NCBI RefSeq assembly: GCF_900129095.1 | Contig: NZ_FQVA01000001.1 | Span: 2,245,615 to 2,309,614, forward strand | Length of the DNA stretch: 64,000 nucleotides | Source of the DNA: Microbulbifer donghaiensis | Lineage (GTDB): Bacteria; Pseudomonadota; Gammaproteobacteria; Pseudomonadales; Cellvibrionaceae | Reading direction: 5' to 3' | Part shown: positions 56,361 through 64,000 of the stretch, one piece after another | Layout: every line of letters starts with the position of its first letter | Numbering within the stretch: position 1 is the first letter of the stretch | Translations under genes and position numbers: made by a program | The notes under the pieces: model-generated | What the model was told of the DNA's origin: nothing | Databases searched by the model: none | What the model saw: only the letters and a program-made list of their open reading frames with translations

Positions 56361-58979
56361 TTAGAAGCTGTAGGTCATCTTGCCGTAAACGAAGCGACCG
56401 CGCGGATCGTGCAGTCCGGAAACATAGCCATACAGATCCGAGTCGCCGTCGCCGATGGCGAAAGGCGGTTCCTCATCCAGCGCGTTGTCAGCGCCGATGC
56501 TCAGTACCATGTTGTCGAAGCCGGTATAGCGGGCCTGCAAATTCACGGTCATGAACGAGTCCACCGTGCGGGAGTCATTGGTGTCATAGTCCAGGGTGCC
56601 GTCGAAATCGATATCGGGCGTATCCTCAAACTCGCCGATATAGTTCAGGCCCACGGTGAATGCGAAGGCATCGCGTGCCCAGTCCGCGGATGCCGCCCAG
56701 CGGTGCTGCGGGTATTCATACTCGCCGGCCAGGTCGCGGGTCAGGAAGTCGTCGCCACTGGAATTCAATTCCACTCGCTCAAACTCCGCCAGGTAGGAGT
56801 AATCCAGGCGCAGACCCAGATCGCCACCGGCCACGGCCATGCCGGAATAGACCAGGCTCAGGTCGACACCGGAGACCGTCTGCTCACCGATATTGATAAA
56901 GCCGCTGTTGATGGACTGCAGTGAGCCGAGGGACTCGCCGGGCAGGGGGGCGGAACGGACGCACACGGTGCTGTTCTGGTCGTTACAGAACTGGCTGTAG
57001 AGGTAGCCGAACGGCACCTCGTCGATCTTGCCTTCCTGGGTGATGCTCCAGTAATCCACGGACAGCTGCATGCCGTCGATGGGCTTGACCACCGCGCCCA
57101 GGTTGAAGGACTCGGACTCCTCGGCCTCCAGATCCGGGTTGCCGGCGAACTCGATCGTGTAATCGGTGCTGGCACAGTAGGCGTCATTGACGGCGCAACC
57201 GAAAGTATCGGCAAAGAAAATGGATTCCTGCGACGGCCCCAGACCTATCTGGGCCAGAGACGGCGCACGGAAACCGGTTCCCCAGGAAGCGCGCAGGGAC
57301 AGCATGTCACTGGCGGTCCACAGCAGGTTGGCCATCGGGTTGGTAGTGGTGCCGAAATCACTGTAGTCGTCGTAGCGGCCGGCCAGTGTCAGGTCGAGGT
57401 TGGCGGGCAGCGGAATCGCGAACTCAACAAACGCCGAGGTGATATCGCGGCTGGCGGAGGCGGATACGGACTCGGTGCCGAAGATCAGCCCGCGCTGGAA
57501 CTGGTCGTCCGGAATATCGGAGGCCTTTTCCTCGCGGTGTTCGACACCGGCAGCCATGGCGATGGCGCCATTGGCGGTGTCGAACAGGTTGCCGTTGATG
57601 GTGAAGTCCATACTGCGCAGTTCGGACTTACCCTGGCGCACCAGGCTGGTGGTGATGGCGTCGATCACAGACTGCGGATTCTGCACGCCGCCGAAGGGGT
57701 TGTAGCGGCCCGCATCGATCTCCTGCTGCAGCAGGTCGGTGCGCACCCAGCCCTGGGAGCGGTTGCCGGTCTGAGTGGATTCGCTGCGCGAGCGCTGCAC
57801 CGAGGCTTCCCAGTCCCAGTCAGCGACACTGCCGCGCAGGCCGAATACACCGCGCAGGTTGTCGGTCTCGATGCTCCACTGGCGCGCGCCGGCATCGACG
57901 GTGCGGTAGCGGCCGACATCGATGCTGCTGGCACCGGTAAACGGGTTGTCCGGATGGGTGATGGGCACGGTCAGGCCGGCGTCCTCATCCAGCGGGGTCG
58001 GCGCACCCTGGGCGATGGAGGTGTTGTGCTGCACGGCGATTTCGCTGAAGAACTCCACGCTGTCGCTCAGCTGGGTGTGACCCAGCATCAGCATACCGGT
58101 GCGCTCGGCTTCCGGGGTCAGCAGGGTCCAGGGGCCGTAGTCGTAGACACAGGTCTGGCCGAAGGCGCTACCGGACGGGCAGCCCGGATCGATGGTGGTC
58201 TCGCCGTCGACGATAAAGCGGCCCGGATAACCGCGCGAAGAACGGAAATCCATACCGCCGCGGGAGGACTGGTCGGCGGTGTCGAGACCGCTGCGCTCCA
58301 CACTGGCGAGGGTGGAGTTGCTGCGGTGATCGAAGATCAGGGTCAGGTTCGAGTCGTCACCGTTGACACCCCAGACAGCGGCCACCGACTGCTCGTCATA
58401 GCCGTCGGCACCACCGTAGTCGACGGAAATCTCTGTGCCTTCAAAATCCTTGCGCAGCACCAGGTTGACCACGCCGGCAACGGCATCGGATCCATAGATC
58501 GCGGAGGCGCCGTCCTTCAGTATTTCCACCCGCTCTACTGCGGCGAGGGGAATGCTGTTGATGTCGACGAAGTTGGTGGTGATGCTCTCGGCAAAGGCGC
58601 TGATGGCGACGCGCTTGCCGTTGACCAGTACCAGGGTGGCGTCGGCGCCCATGCCGCGCAGACTCACGGCGGCGGCGCCGTTGGCGGTGGAGTCCTGGTT
58701 GTTGCCGCGGGTGGAGAAGGTGCCGTTACCGGCAGCGGGATTCTTTTCGAACATCTGCTGCAGGTTGGTGTAGCCGGACTTTTCGATGGCCTCGCGATCC
58801 ATGACCTGGATCGGTGTGGCCGTCTCGAATTCGGCGTTGCGCTGAATGCGCGAGCCGACTACGGCGACTTCCTCGATAGCGCCCTCCTCGGCGGCGAAAA
58901 GAGTTTGCGGTACGGCCGCAGCGGCCGCGGTGAGTATTGCGCTAGCCAAGGCGTTGCGACGAAAGAACAGTTTTTCCAT
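56361..58979 (-). CDS. Large TonB-dependent outer-membrane receptor
   Basis: 872 residues. A signal peptide ends AVPQTLFA near residue 30, followed by the TonB box EEVAVVGSRI. The plug starts TPIQVMDREAIEKSGYTNLQ. The plug-end motif VEILKDGASAIYGSDAVAGV is near residue 150. The barrel ends YGKMTYSF, closing with Phe. This is the TonB-receptor class abundant in marine and plant-associated bacteria for large polymers or peptides. The substrate is unknown. It has its own terminator and no obvious operon partner, though an M19 dipeptidase converges on it. The ATG at 58979 is chosen for the signal peptide. Confidence 0.9.
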   Translation of the reverse strand: MEKLFFRRNALASAILTAAAAAVPQTLFAAEEGAIEEVAVVGSRIQRNAEFETATPIQVMDREAIEKSGYTNLQQMFEKNPAAGNGTFSTRGNNQDSTANGAAAVSLRGMGADATLVLVNGKRVAISAFAESITTNFVDINSIPLAAVERVEILKDGASAIYGSDAVAGVVNLVLRKDFEGTEISVDYGGADGYDEQSVAAVWGVNGDDSNLTLIFDHRSNSTLASVERSGLDTADQSSRGGMDFRSSRGYPGRFIVDGETTIDPGCPSGSAFGQTCVYDYGPWTLLTPEAERTGMLMLGHTQLSDSVEFFSEIAVQHNTSIAQGAPTPLDEDAGLTVPITHPDNPFTGASSIDVGRYRTVDAGARQWSIETDNLRGVFGLRGSVADWDWEASVQRSRSESTQTGNRSQGWVRTDLLQQEIDAGRYNPFGGVQNPQSVIDAITTSLVRQGKSELRSMDFTINGNLFDTANGAIAMAAGVEHREEKASDIPDDQFQRGLIFGTESVSASASRDITSAFVEFAIPLPANLDLTLAGRYDDYSDFGTTTNPMANLLWTASDMLSLRASWGTGFRAPSLAQIGLGPSQESIFFADTFGCAVNDAYCASTDYTIEFAGNPDLEAEESESFNLGAVVKPIDGMQLSVDYWSITQEGKIDEVPFGYLYSQFCNDQNSTVCVRSAPLPGESLGSLQSINSGFINIGEQTVSGVDLSLVYSGMAVAGGDLGLRLDYSYLAEFERVELNSSGDDFLTRDLAGEYEYPQHRWAASADWARDAFAFTVGLNYIGEFEDTPDIDFDGTLDYDTNDSRTVDSFMTVNLQARYTGFDNMVLSIGADNALDEEPPFAIGDGDSDLYGYVSGLHDPRGRFVYGKMTYSF

Positions 58980-59218
58980 GATCGTTGCTCGTCCATTTAT
59001 TGTCGTTATCAGTGACCGACCGAAACTGACTGGTCGTCGGCCAACACTAGCAACGGCCGAATTCTGAAACAATTGGCTGGCGACGGGATGAGCAATTATT
59101 GAGGGGATTGGTGAGGGCGATCACGACTGCAGTGCAATCTTGGTCGCAAATCTAGAATAAAGCTTAACGAATGTACCAGTTGGTTAGGTCAAAATTCCTC
59201 CTACTGCGGGATGAGGAG

Positions 59219-60019
59219 TCAGGCTTTGCGAAACTGGCACCCGAGAAAAATCATCCCGGCCGCCAGCACGATAGATGGCCCCGCCGGTGTATCCCACAGG
59301 ATCGATGCCAGCAGTCCGAGTACCACTGCCGCACAGCCGATCGCCGACGCGAGACCGGCCATGCGCTCCGGCGTATTGGAAAATTTCCGCGCGGCGGCGG
59401 CGGGAATAATCAGCAGCGCGGTGATCAGCAGTACGCCGACCACTTTCATGGCGATGGCGATCAGCAGTGCCAGCATCAGCATCAGCGCCAGGCGGATTTT
59501 TTCCACCGGCACACCCTCCACCGCGGCAAGCTCTTCGTGCAGGGTAAAAGACAGCAGCTTTTCCCACAGAAAATACAGCAGCGCGGCAATCAGTGCGGCC
59601 GCGGCCAGCATCAGTACCAGATCGCGACCGCTGACGGCGAGCAGATCGCCGAGCAGCAGCGACAGCAGGTCGACTTTGATCTTGAACAAACTGACCGTGA
59701 CGATACCCAGCGCCAGCATCGAGTGGGACAGTATCCCCAGCAGGGTGTCGACCGCCAGCTTCTGGTGGCGCTGCAGATAGACGAGCAGTAACGCCAGCAC
59801 ACAGCAGGTGGCGCCGACGGCCAGCGTTGGCATCACCTGCAGCACGAAACCGAGCGTGACGCCGAGCAGTGCCGAGTGGGCCAGGGTATCGCCGAAATAG
59901 GCCATGCGCCGCCACACGGCAAAGCAGCCCAGCGGGCCGCTGACCAGCGCCACCAGCAGGCCGGCGGCCAGGGCGTACCAGAGAAATTGGCTGTGCAGCA
60001 ATTCGCCGAATTGGGCCAC
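59219..60019 (-). CDS. znuB: Zinc ABC transporter permease ZnuB
   Basis: 266 residues (E. coli 261), about seven to eight membrane helices. RMAYFGDTLAHSALLGVTL near residue 38 is the ABC-3 permease loop that contacts the ATPase. It forms the zinc channel with ZnuC energising and ZnuA delivering Zn2+. Its start is directly after the znuC stop, with no spacer. Confidence 0.93.
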   Translation of the reverse strand: MAQFGELLHSQFLWYALAAGLLVALVSGPLGCFAVWRRMAYFGDTLAHSALLGVTLGFVLQVMPTLAVGATCCVLALLLVYLQRHQKLAVDTLLGILSHSMLALGIVTVSLFKIKVDLLSLLLGDLLAVSGRDLVLMLAAAALIAALLYFLWEKLLSFTLHEELAAVEGVPVEKIRLALMLMLALLIAIAMKVVGVLLITALLIIPAAAARKFSNTPERMAGLASAIGCAAVVLGLLASILWDTPAGPSIVLAAGMIFLGCQFRKA

Positions 60020-60820
60020 TTATTTACGCTCGTCTTGGTTGGCGGAGTGAGTGTGCGGTTGACGCGCGGAGTGATCGCAGCGCTGCGCCCCGACGATATC
60101 GCCACTCAGGCCGTGTTGGTGATTGTGCTGGTGGGTGTAGGGGGCCACCTTGTCGCCGAAGAGTTCCAGGTAGGCCGGGTCGCGGCTGACCTGCTCCGGG
60201 TGGCCGTGGCAGCAAATGTGCTGGTTGATACAAAGCACCCGGTCGGTCGCCGCCATCACCAGGTGCAGGTCGTGCGAAACCAGCAGCACGCCGCAATCCA
60301 GCTCGTCGCGCAAGGCGGCGATCAGCTGGTACACCTCGCCCTGGCCGCCGACGTCGACGCCCTGGGTTGGCTCGTCCAGCACCAGCAGCTGCGGCTTGCG
60401 CGACGCGGCGCGCGCCAGCAGCACGCGCTGCATTTCACCGCCGGAAAGGTCCGCCAGCTTGGCATCCGCGAGCTGTCCGGCGCCGACGCGCCGCAGTGCC
60501 GCCTGCGCCTGCGCGGCCCCGAGGCGCGGTTGCCCCAGCAGCAGGAAGCGCATGACCGACATCGGCATGGACGCATCGATCTGCAGCCGCTGCGGCATAT
60601 AGCCGATACGCAAATCCGGCCGCCGCCACACCCTGCCGTCGGTCGCCTTGGTGAGGCCCAGCAGCAGGCGCAGCAGTGTGGTCTTGCCGGCACCATTGGG
60701 TCCGATAACCGTGACGATCTCGCCCTGTTGCAGTTCCAGCGTGATGTTCTGCAGCAACTGGCGGCCGGCGATTTCCAGGCCGAGATTGTCGGCGGTGATG
60801 AGCGGCTCGGAATGACTCAG
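60020..60820 (-). CDS. znuC: Zinc ABC transporter ATPase ZnuC, apparently with a CTG start
   Basis: ATP-binding subunit with Walker A GPNGAGKTTLL near residue 41, signature LSGGEMQRVLLARA near residue 134, and Walker B LLVLDEPTQGVD near residue 155. The family N-terminus (SEPLITADNLGLEIAGRQLL) extends upstream of the first TTG at 60757. The only fitting start is CTG at 60820, with GGAG eight bases before it. That gives 266 residues (E. coli 251). There is no ATG, GTG or TTG between. The C-terminus is His/Gln-rich (YTHQHNHQHGL). It is divergent from znuA with an 85-base intergenic region. Confidence 0.9.
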   Translation of the reverse strand: MSHSEPLITADNLGLEIAGRQLLQNITLELQQGEIVTVIGPNGAGKTTLLRLLLGLTKATDGRVWRRPDLRIGYMPQRLQIDASMPMSVMRFLLLGQPRLGAAQAQAALRRVGAGQLADAKLADLSGGEMQRVLLARAASRKPQLLVLDEPTQGVDVGGQGEVYQLIAALRDELDCGVLLVSHDLHLVMAATDRVLCINQHICCHGHPEQVSRDPAYLELFGDKVAPYTHQHNHQHGLSGDIVGAQRCDHSARQPHTHSANQDERK

Positions 60821-60875
60821 GGCGAATTCTCCGCGAAAGGCGTGGGGATTGGATGACTGGCAGGCGCAGGCCGGG

Positions 60876-60890
60876 TGTGATTATATCGCA
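60876..60890. promoter_or_regulatory. Candidate Zur box between znuC and znuA
   Basis: TGTGATTATATCGCA is a near-perfect 15-base dyad (arms TGTGAT and ATCGCA, one mismatched pair). It agrees at about 10 of 14 defined positions with the gammaproteobacterial Zur pattern TGTTATANTATAACA as I recall it. It sits midway between the divergent starts at 60820 and 60906, where zinc repression of both would be expected. The zur gene is not in this window. Confidence 0.4.
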
Positions 60891-60905
60891 GTTTTTTGCC
60901 GCCCA

Positions 60906-61793
60906 ATGTCCGTCATGTTTTTCCTCAAGCGCCTCTCCCTGTCCCTGTGCCTCGTTCTGCTCGCCGCCTGTGACCGCCCCGCATCAACCGCCGATAGGGA
61001 ACTGGTGGTGAGCATCCGCCCACTGGCACTGATCGCACGGGAGATTGTCGGCGCGGATATGCCGCTGCGCGTGCTGATCAGCAGCGGTGATCCACACCAC
61101 TATGCGCCGAATGTATCGGCGCGCGCGGCGCTGGAGCGGGCGCAGCTGGTGGTGTGGATGGGGCCACAGCTGGAGAGTGTCCTGGCCAGGCAGGCGGCGC
61201 TGCTGCCCGCCGAACAGCAGCTCGAACTGCTCGCCAGCGGTAGCTACGAGTATCAGGGTGCCGCGGCGACGGATCCGCACCTGTGGCTGCGGCCGCGCAA
61301 TGCGGCGATCATCGCCGCGCAGATCGCCGAGCGCCTGGGCCAGCTGCAGCCGCAACAGGCTGAGCTCTACCGCAGCCGCGCGCGGGACTTTTCCCGCGCC
61401 ATGGCCAATCAACAGAAGGTGCTGGACCGGGCCCTGTGGGCCTATCGGGATGTACCCATCGTCGTGACCCACGATGCCTATGGGCACTTTTTCGGTTCCG
61501 CCGGTGTGGTGACCAAAGCGCTGAGTGACAGCGGTAAGGGCGGGCACGGTGCCCGCGCGCTACTTCAGTTACAGGGGCGGGGCGATGGCTGTCTGTTCGG
61601 CGAGGTGCCGGAAAATGACCGCGACCGGCAGACTGCGGCGAATCTCGGCCTGCGCTACGCCGCTCTGGACCCGCTCGCCGAACGGCTGCCAGCAAATGCC
61701 AGCTATCGCGACCTGGTCGAGCAGCTGCTGGCGCAGGCGCGCAGCTGTCTGGCCGAAGTGCCGGACGCGACGCCCGTCGGCAGCGCCGGCTAG
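60906..61793 (+). CDS. znuA: Zinc-binding lipoprotein/periplasmic component of the Znu transporter
   Basis: 295 residues from ATG at 60906. An ATG three codons on is equally good. The N-terminus has a lipobox-like LLAAC near residue 22, so it may be lipidated, whereas E. coli ZnuA is soluble. Metal ligands of cluster-9 binding proteins are visible: GDPHHYAPN near residue 60, TDPHLWLRP near residue 122 and VTHDAYGHFF near residue 198. The His/Asp-rich loop of E. coli ZnuA is absent. It is divergent from znuCB. Confidence 0.85.
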   Translation: MSVMFFLKRLSLSLCLVLLAACDRPASTADRELVVSIRPLALIAREIVGADMPLRVLISSGDPHHYAPNVSARAALERAQLVVWMGPQLESVLARQAALLPAEQQLELLASGSYEYQGAAATDPHLWLRPRNAAIIAAQIAERLGQLQPQQAELYRSRARDFSRAMANQQKVLDRALWAYRDVPIVVTHDAYGHFFGSAGVVTKALSDSGKGGHGARALLQLQGRGDGCLFGEVPENDRDRQTAANLGLRYAALDPLAERLPANASYRDLVEQLLAQARSCLAEVPDATPVGSAG

Positions 61794-61799
61794 GCGCAC

Positions 61800-62258
61800 T
61801 CAGGAGGGTTCCTGCTGTTGCGCTTTCGCCTCGGTGCGCAGCCGCTCCTCTTCCAGTCGGCGCAGTTCCTCGGCGCGGTTTCGCTCCTGCTCCAGACGCA
61901 GTTCCTCGGCGCGGGCGGCCTCCTGTGTGGAATTGCCGCGCCTGTCGCGCTCTGCGGCCAGCGCCTTTTCCTTCTCGGTACGGAATCTGTCCAGCAGTTG
62001 CTGCTGACGCAACTTCAGTGACTGCACCTGTTCCAGCCGGCTGCGCTTCTGCTGTCGCTGCCTGAATTCGCGCGCCTGCTGCGCCTTCTCACGCGCCTCG
62101 TCATCGGTCTCGGGTTCGCCGATGACCTCGATGTACTCCATCTCCCCCGGCAGTGTCGCTTCGCTGTTGTTGCGCTCGATCGTGTCGGCGGACGCCAGCG
62201 ACGGCCCGACAAGCACAGCGGATGACAGCAATAGGTGGCAAAAACTCGTACAACTCAT
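61800..62258 (-). CDS. Exported coiled-coil protein, function unknown
   Basis: 152 residues from ATG at 62258. A signal peptide ends SLASA near residue 25. The mature protein is nearly all charged helix (many E, R, Q and A, for example EEERLRTEAKAQQQE), predicted as a long coiled coil. There are no cysteines after the signal and no known domain. It converges on znuA, with the stops six bases apart. It resembles the smaller protein at 62576-62869 in design but not closely in sequence. Confidence 0.6.
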   Translation of the reverse strand: MSCTSFCHLLLSSAVLVGPSLASADTIERNNSEATLPGEMEYIEVIGEPETDDEAREKAQQAREFRQRQQKRSRLEQVQSLKLRQQQLLDRFRTEKEKALAAERDRRGNSTQEAARAEELRLEQERNRAEELRRLEEERLRTEAKAQQQEPS

Positions 62259-62575
62259 GGTTACATCCTCTCGATAACTTCCGGTCAGCGGCGGCCGCTG
62301 CACGCGGCAGGATTCGCTCTATAAAAGCCTAGAAGTCCCCCGCTTTGCCGGCCGGCGACCTGCGGTGACTGCCATCCACCGAGCGCCGGAGTGAAGCCGT
62401 GGCGAGCGGGCGGCGGGCTGCTGGCACAGGGCCGCAGGGCATGCATGGTGGGGACTCTGCAAATGGTGTTTCCTGTCCAGGTGGGGCGGGGCGTGCAGGA
62501 GAATAGTGAAAAAATGGTGTGCGCTGCCGCGGTGTGGCCGCGACAGCGGGTGGGGCGAGCGGGGCGCAAATTGCG
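62259..62575. other. Non-coding gap between the two coiled-coil genes
   Basis: These 317 bases contain no supported gene. No clear hairpin terminator or known regulatory motif was seen. It must hold the promoter of the 61800-62258 gene on the minus strand. Confidence 0.4.
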
Positions 62576-62869
62576 CTAGGAATTCTCTTTGAGCCGCTGC
62601 AGCTTTTCGGCCCGCGCGGCATCGCGCTCCGCCTGTTGTCGCAGCTGTTCCAGCTGGTGCATCTGCCGCTGCAATAGCGATTCATCCTGGCGGCGCTTGA
62701 CGTCCTGTAGCAGCGATTCCCGTCGCTGCCTGTCACTCAATTCCAGCTTTTCCGTCGCGTCCCGCTGCAGGTCGGCGACAATCACCGGTGGATCGATGGC
62801 GGCGGCTACTGTCGGCGCGGCGACAGTGGCGGTTGCGAACAGAAATCCGGTCAATATCACACCTTTCAT
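62576..62869 (-). CDS. Small exported coiled-coil protein, function unknown
   Basis: 97 residues. A signal peptide of about 23 residues ends PTVAAA. The rest is a charged helix with repeated QLEQLRQQAERDAARAE-like sequence. No family was recognised. It is on the same strand as the larger coiled-coil gene at 61800 and divergent from polA across a 358-base gap. Independent promoters are likely because of the 317-base gap downstream. Confidence 0.55.
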   Translation of the reverse strand: MKGVILTGFLFATATVAAPTVAAAIDPPVIVADLQRDATEKLELSDRQRRESLLQDVKRRQDESLLQRQMHQLEQLRQQAERDAARAEKLQRLKENS

Positions 62870-63227
62870 GGTCTATCCCTTCCCTCTGGTGTCTGCTGTG
62901 CTGAAGCCCGGCGTCCTGTAGCCGGGCGCCCATTACACTGCGCGGCTGTTGCCGGCAATTAACGGCTTGCGGATGATTTCGTGAACAACACATGTCGTTA
63001 CCGTGAAGGAAGCCTAGATGGCGCCGCGCGAGCTTTGACGCCGCTGCGGTGACTGCCGCTGTCGGCGCGGCAAAGTGAAAGCGGCCCTTCTCGCGTGGAA
63101 AGTTGCACTCCGTGTGCGGAAAAAAGGCGGGCGCCGCGAGAAGAAAAAGTCGACGAAGGACGGTATGCTATCGGCCATTCCACACCGCCTCTCGCACAAA
63201 CATTCCAACGATTGATTCCGAAGATTT
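62870..63227. other. Divergent intergenic region before polA
   Basis: 358 bases without a supported gene. A hairpin GCCCGGC/GCCGGGC (62906-62927, 8-base loop) lies near the coiled-coil gene. The region must carry the polA promoter. No recognisable spf-like RNA or regulator site was seen. Confidence 0.45.
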
Positions 63228-64000
63228 ATGACTGACAAGAACAGCAACGCCGCCCCGCTGATCCTGGTGGACGGCTCCTCCTACCTGTACCGCGCCTTTC
63301 ACGCCCTGCCGCCGCTGACCACCAGCAAGGGCAAGCCGACCGGTGCGGTGCGCGGCGTGATCGCCATGTTGCGCCGCCACCTGAAGGAGCATCCCCATAG
63401 CACCGTGGCGGTGGTGTTCGACGCCAAGGGCAAGACCTTCCGCGACGAGCTCTTCGCCGACTACAAATCCCACCGGCCGCCGATGCCCGACGACCTGCGC
63501 GAACAGATTCAGCCGATCCACGACGTCATCGACGCCATGGGGCTGCCGCGGCTGGTCGTCGACGGCGTCGAGGCGGATGACGTGATCGGCACCCTGGCAC
63601 TGGAAGCGCAGAAGCAGGGGCGCGAGGTGATCATTTCCACCGGCGACAAGGATATGGCGCAGCTGGTGCGCCCCGGCATCACGCTGGTGAACACCATGTC
63701 CAACACGGAAATGGACAGCGACGGCGTCAGGGAAAAGTTCGGCATAGGCCCGGAACTGATCATCGACTTCCTCGCGCTGATGGGCGACAAGGCCGACAAT
63801 ATTCCCGGCGTCCCAGGCGTCGGTGAAAAGACCGCGCTGGCGCTGCTGCAGAACCTGGGCGGACTCGAGGCGATCTACGCCGACCTGGATGCGATCGCGC
63901 CGTTGGGTTTCCGCGGCGCCAAGACCCTCGGCAAAAAGATGGCGGAGCACCGCGACGCCGCGGATATGTCCTACAAGCTCGCCACCATCAAGACCGATGT
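63228..64000 (+). CDS. polA: DNA polymerase I, 5' part (3' end outside window)
   Basis: 257 codons visible from ATG at 63228. The N-terminal 5'-3' exonuclease domain is clear: [20 protein letters not shown] at residue 11, the metal-binding [11 protein letters not shown] near residue 113 and [11 protein letters not shown] near residue 138. The helix-hairpin-helix segment is [12 protein letters not shown] near residue 191. The polymerase domain lies beyond the window edge. polA near znu genes is also the Pseudomonas arrangement. Confidence 0.97.
   Translation, partial: MTDKNSNAAPLILVDGSSYLYRAFHALPPLTTSKGKPTGAVRGVIAMLRRHLKEHPHSTVAVVFDAKGKTFRDELFADYKSHRPPMPDDLREQIQPIHDVIDAMGLPRLVVDGVEADDVIGTLALEAQKQGREVIISTGDKDMAQLVRPGITLVNTMSNTEMDSDGVREKFGIGPELIIDFLALMGDKADNIPGVPGVGEKTALALLQNLGGLEAIYADLDAIAPLGFRGAKTLGKKMAEHRDAADMSYKLATIKTD

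Noticed and set aside
57537-59015. A 492-codon open frame opposite the second TonB receptor
   Set aside because: Composition is unlike real proteins (Gly, Val, His and Ala rich), and the receptor on the other strand is unambiguous.

Overview
The window is about 64 kb of GC-rich, densely coding DNA from a gammaproteobacterium, most likely a marine Cellvibrionales-type organism close to Microbulbifer. This is inferred from protein similarity and gene order, not from a search. Many blocks are ones that sit near the replication origin in Pseudomonas and Vibrio: glyQS, def-fmt-rsmB-trkA-trkH, LysM-dprA, tsaC-hemF-aroE, yrdA/prlC/yheV, the coxBA-ctaG-coxC cluster with its assembly genes, and znuABC next to polA. 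No rRNA, tRNA, CRISPR array, insertion sequence or prophage was seen.

Layout. 1-5 kb: end of a GyrI-like regulator, then gmhB, glyS and glyQ on the minus strand and an LpxL-like acyltransferase on the plus strand. 5.5-11.4 kb: minus-strand def-fmt-rsmB-trkA-trkH (translation start, rRNA methylation, K+ uptake). 11.7-20.4 kb: plus-strand LysM protein, dprA, a DUF6265-like protein, two gene remnants (a TPR protein and a 26-codon purE stub), tsaC, hemF, an NTF2-like protein, aroE and purEK. 20.5-27 kb: a mixed area with a MATE exporter, the divergent argO/argP pair, a LysR-DUF2938-AhpD-like set and a gamma carbonic anhydrase. 27-31 kb: prlC, yheV and two uncharacterised genes, followed by a DinF-like MATE protein.

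32.4-43.8 kb is the most distinctive accessory locus. A minus-strand run of TonB-dependent receptor, TPR-sulfotransferase, APC permease, PuuB-like FAD amine oxidase and aldehyde dehydrogenase is divergent from a LuxR-type regulator and a lipoprotein amidohydrolase. Two CCCC-N4-GGGG dyads lie 62 and 64 bases before the receptor and amidohydrolase start codons. I infer a coordinated system that imports an N-acylated or amide-bearing compound, hydrolyses it in the envelope, takes up the amine and oxidises it to a carboxylate. The substrate is unknown.

44-54.6 kb encodes an aa3-type cytochrome c oxidase (subunits II, I, III) with CtaG/Cox11, SURF1, heme O and heme A synthases and SCO. Less usual members are a CxxxC thioredoxin-like membrane protein, an RcsF-like lipoprotein and a CPBP protease. 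54.7-59 kb: an M19 dipeptidase lipoprotein, a YbjQ protein and a second large TonB-dependent receptor. 59-62 kb: znuB, znuC (apparently starting at CTG) and divergent znuA with a possible Zur box between them. The window ends with two small exported coiled-coil proteins and the 5' part of polA.
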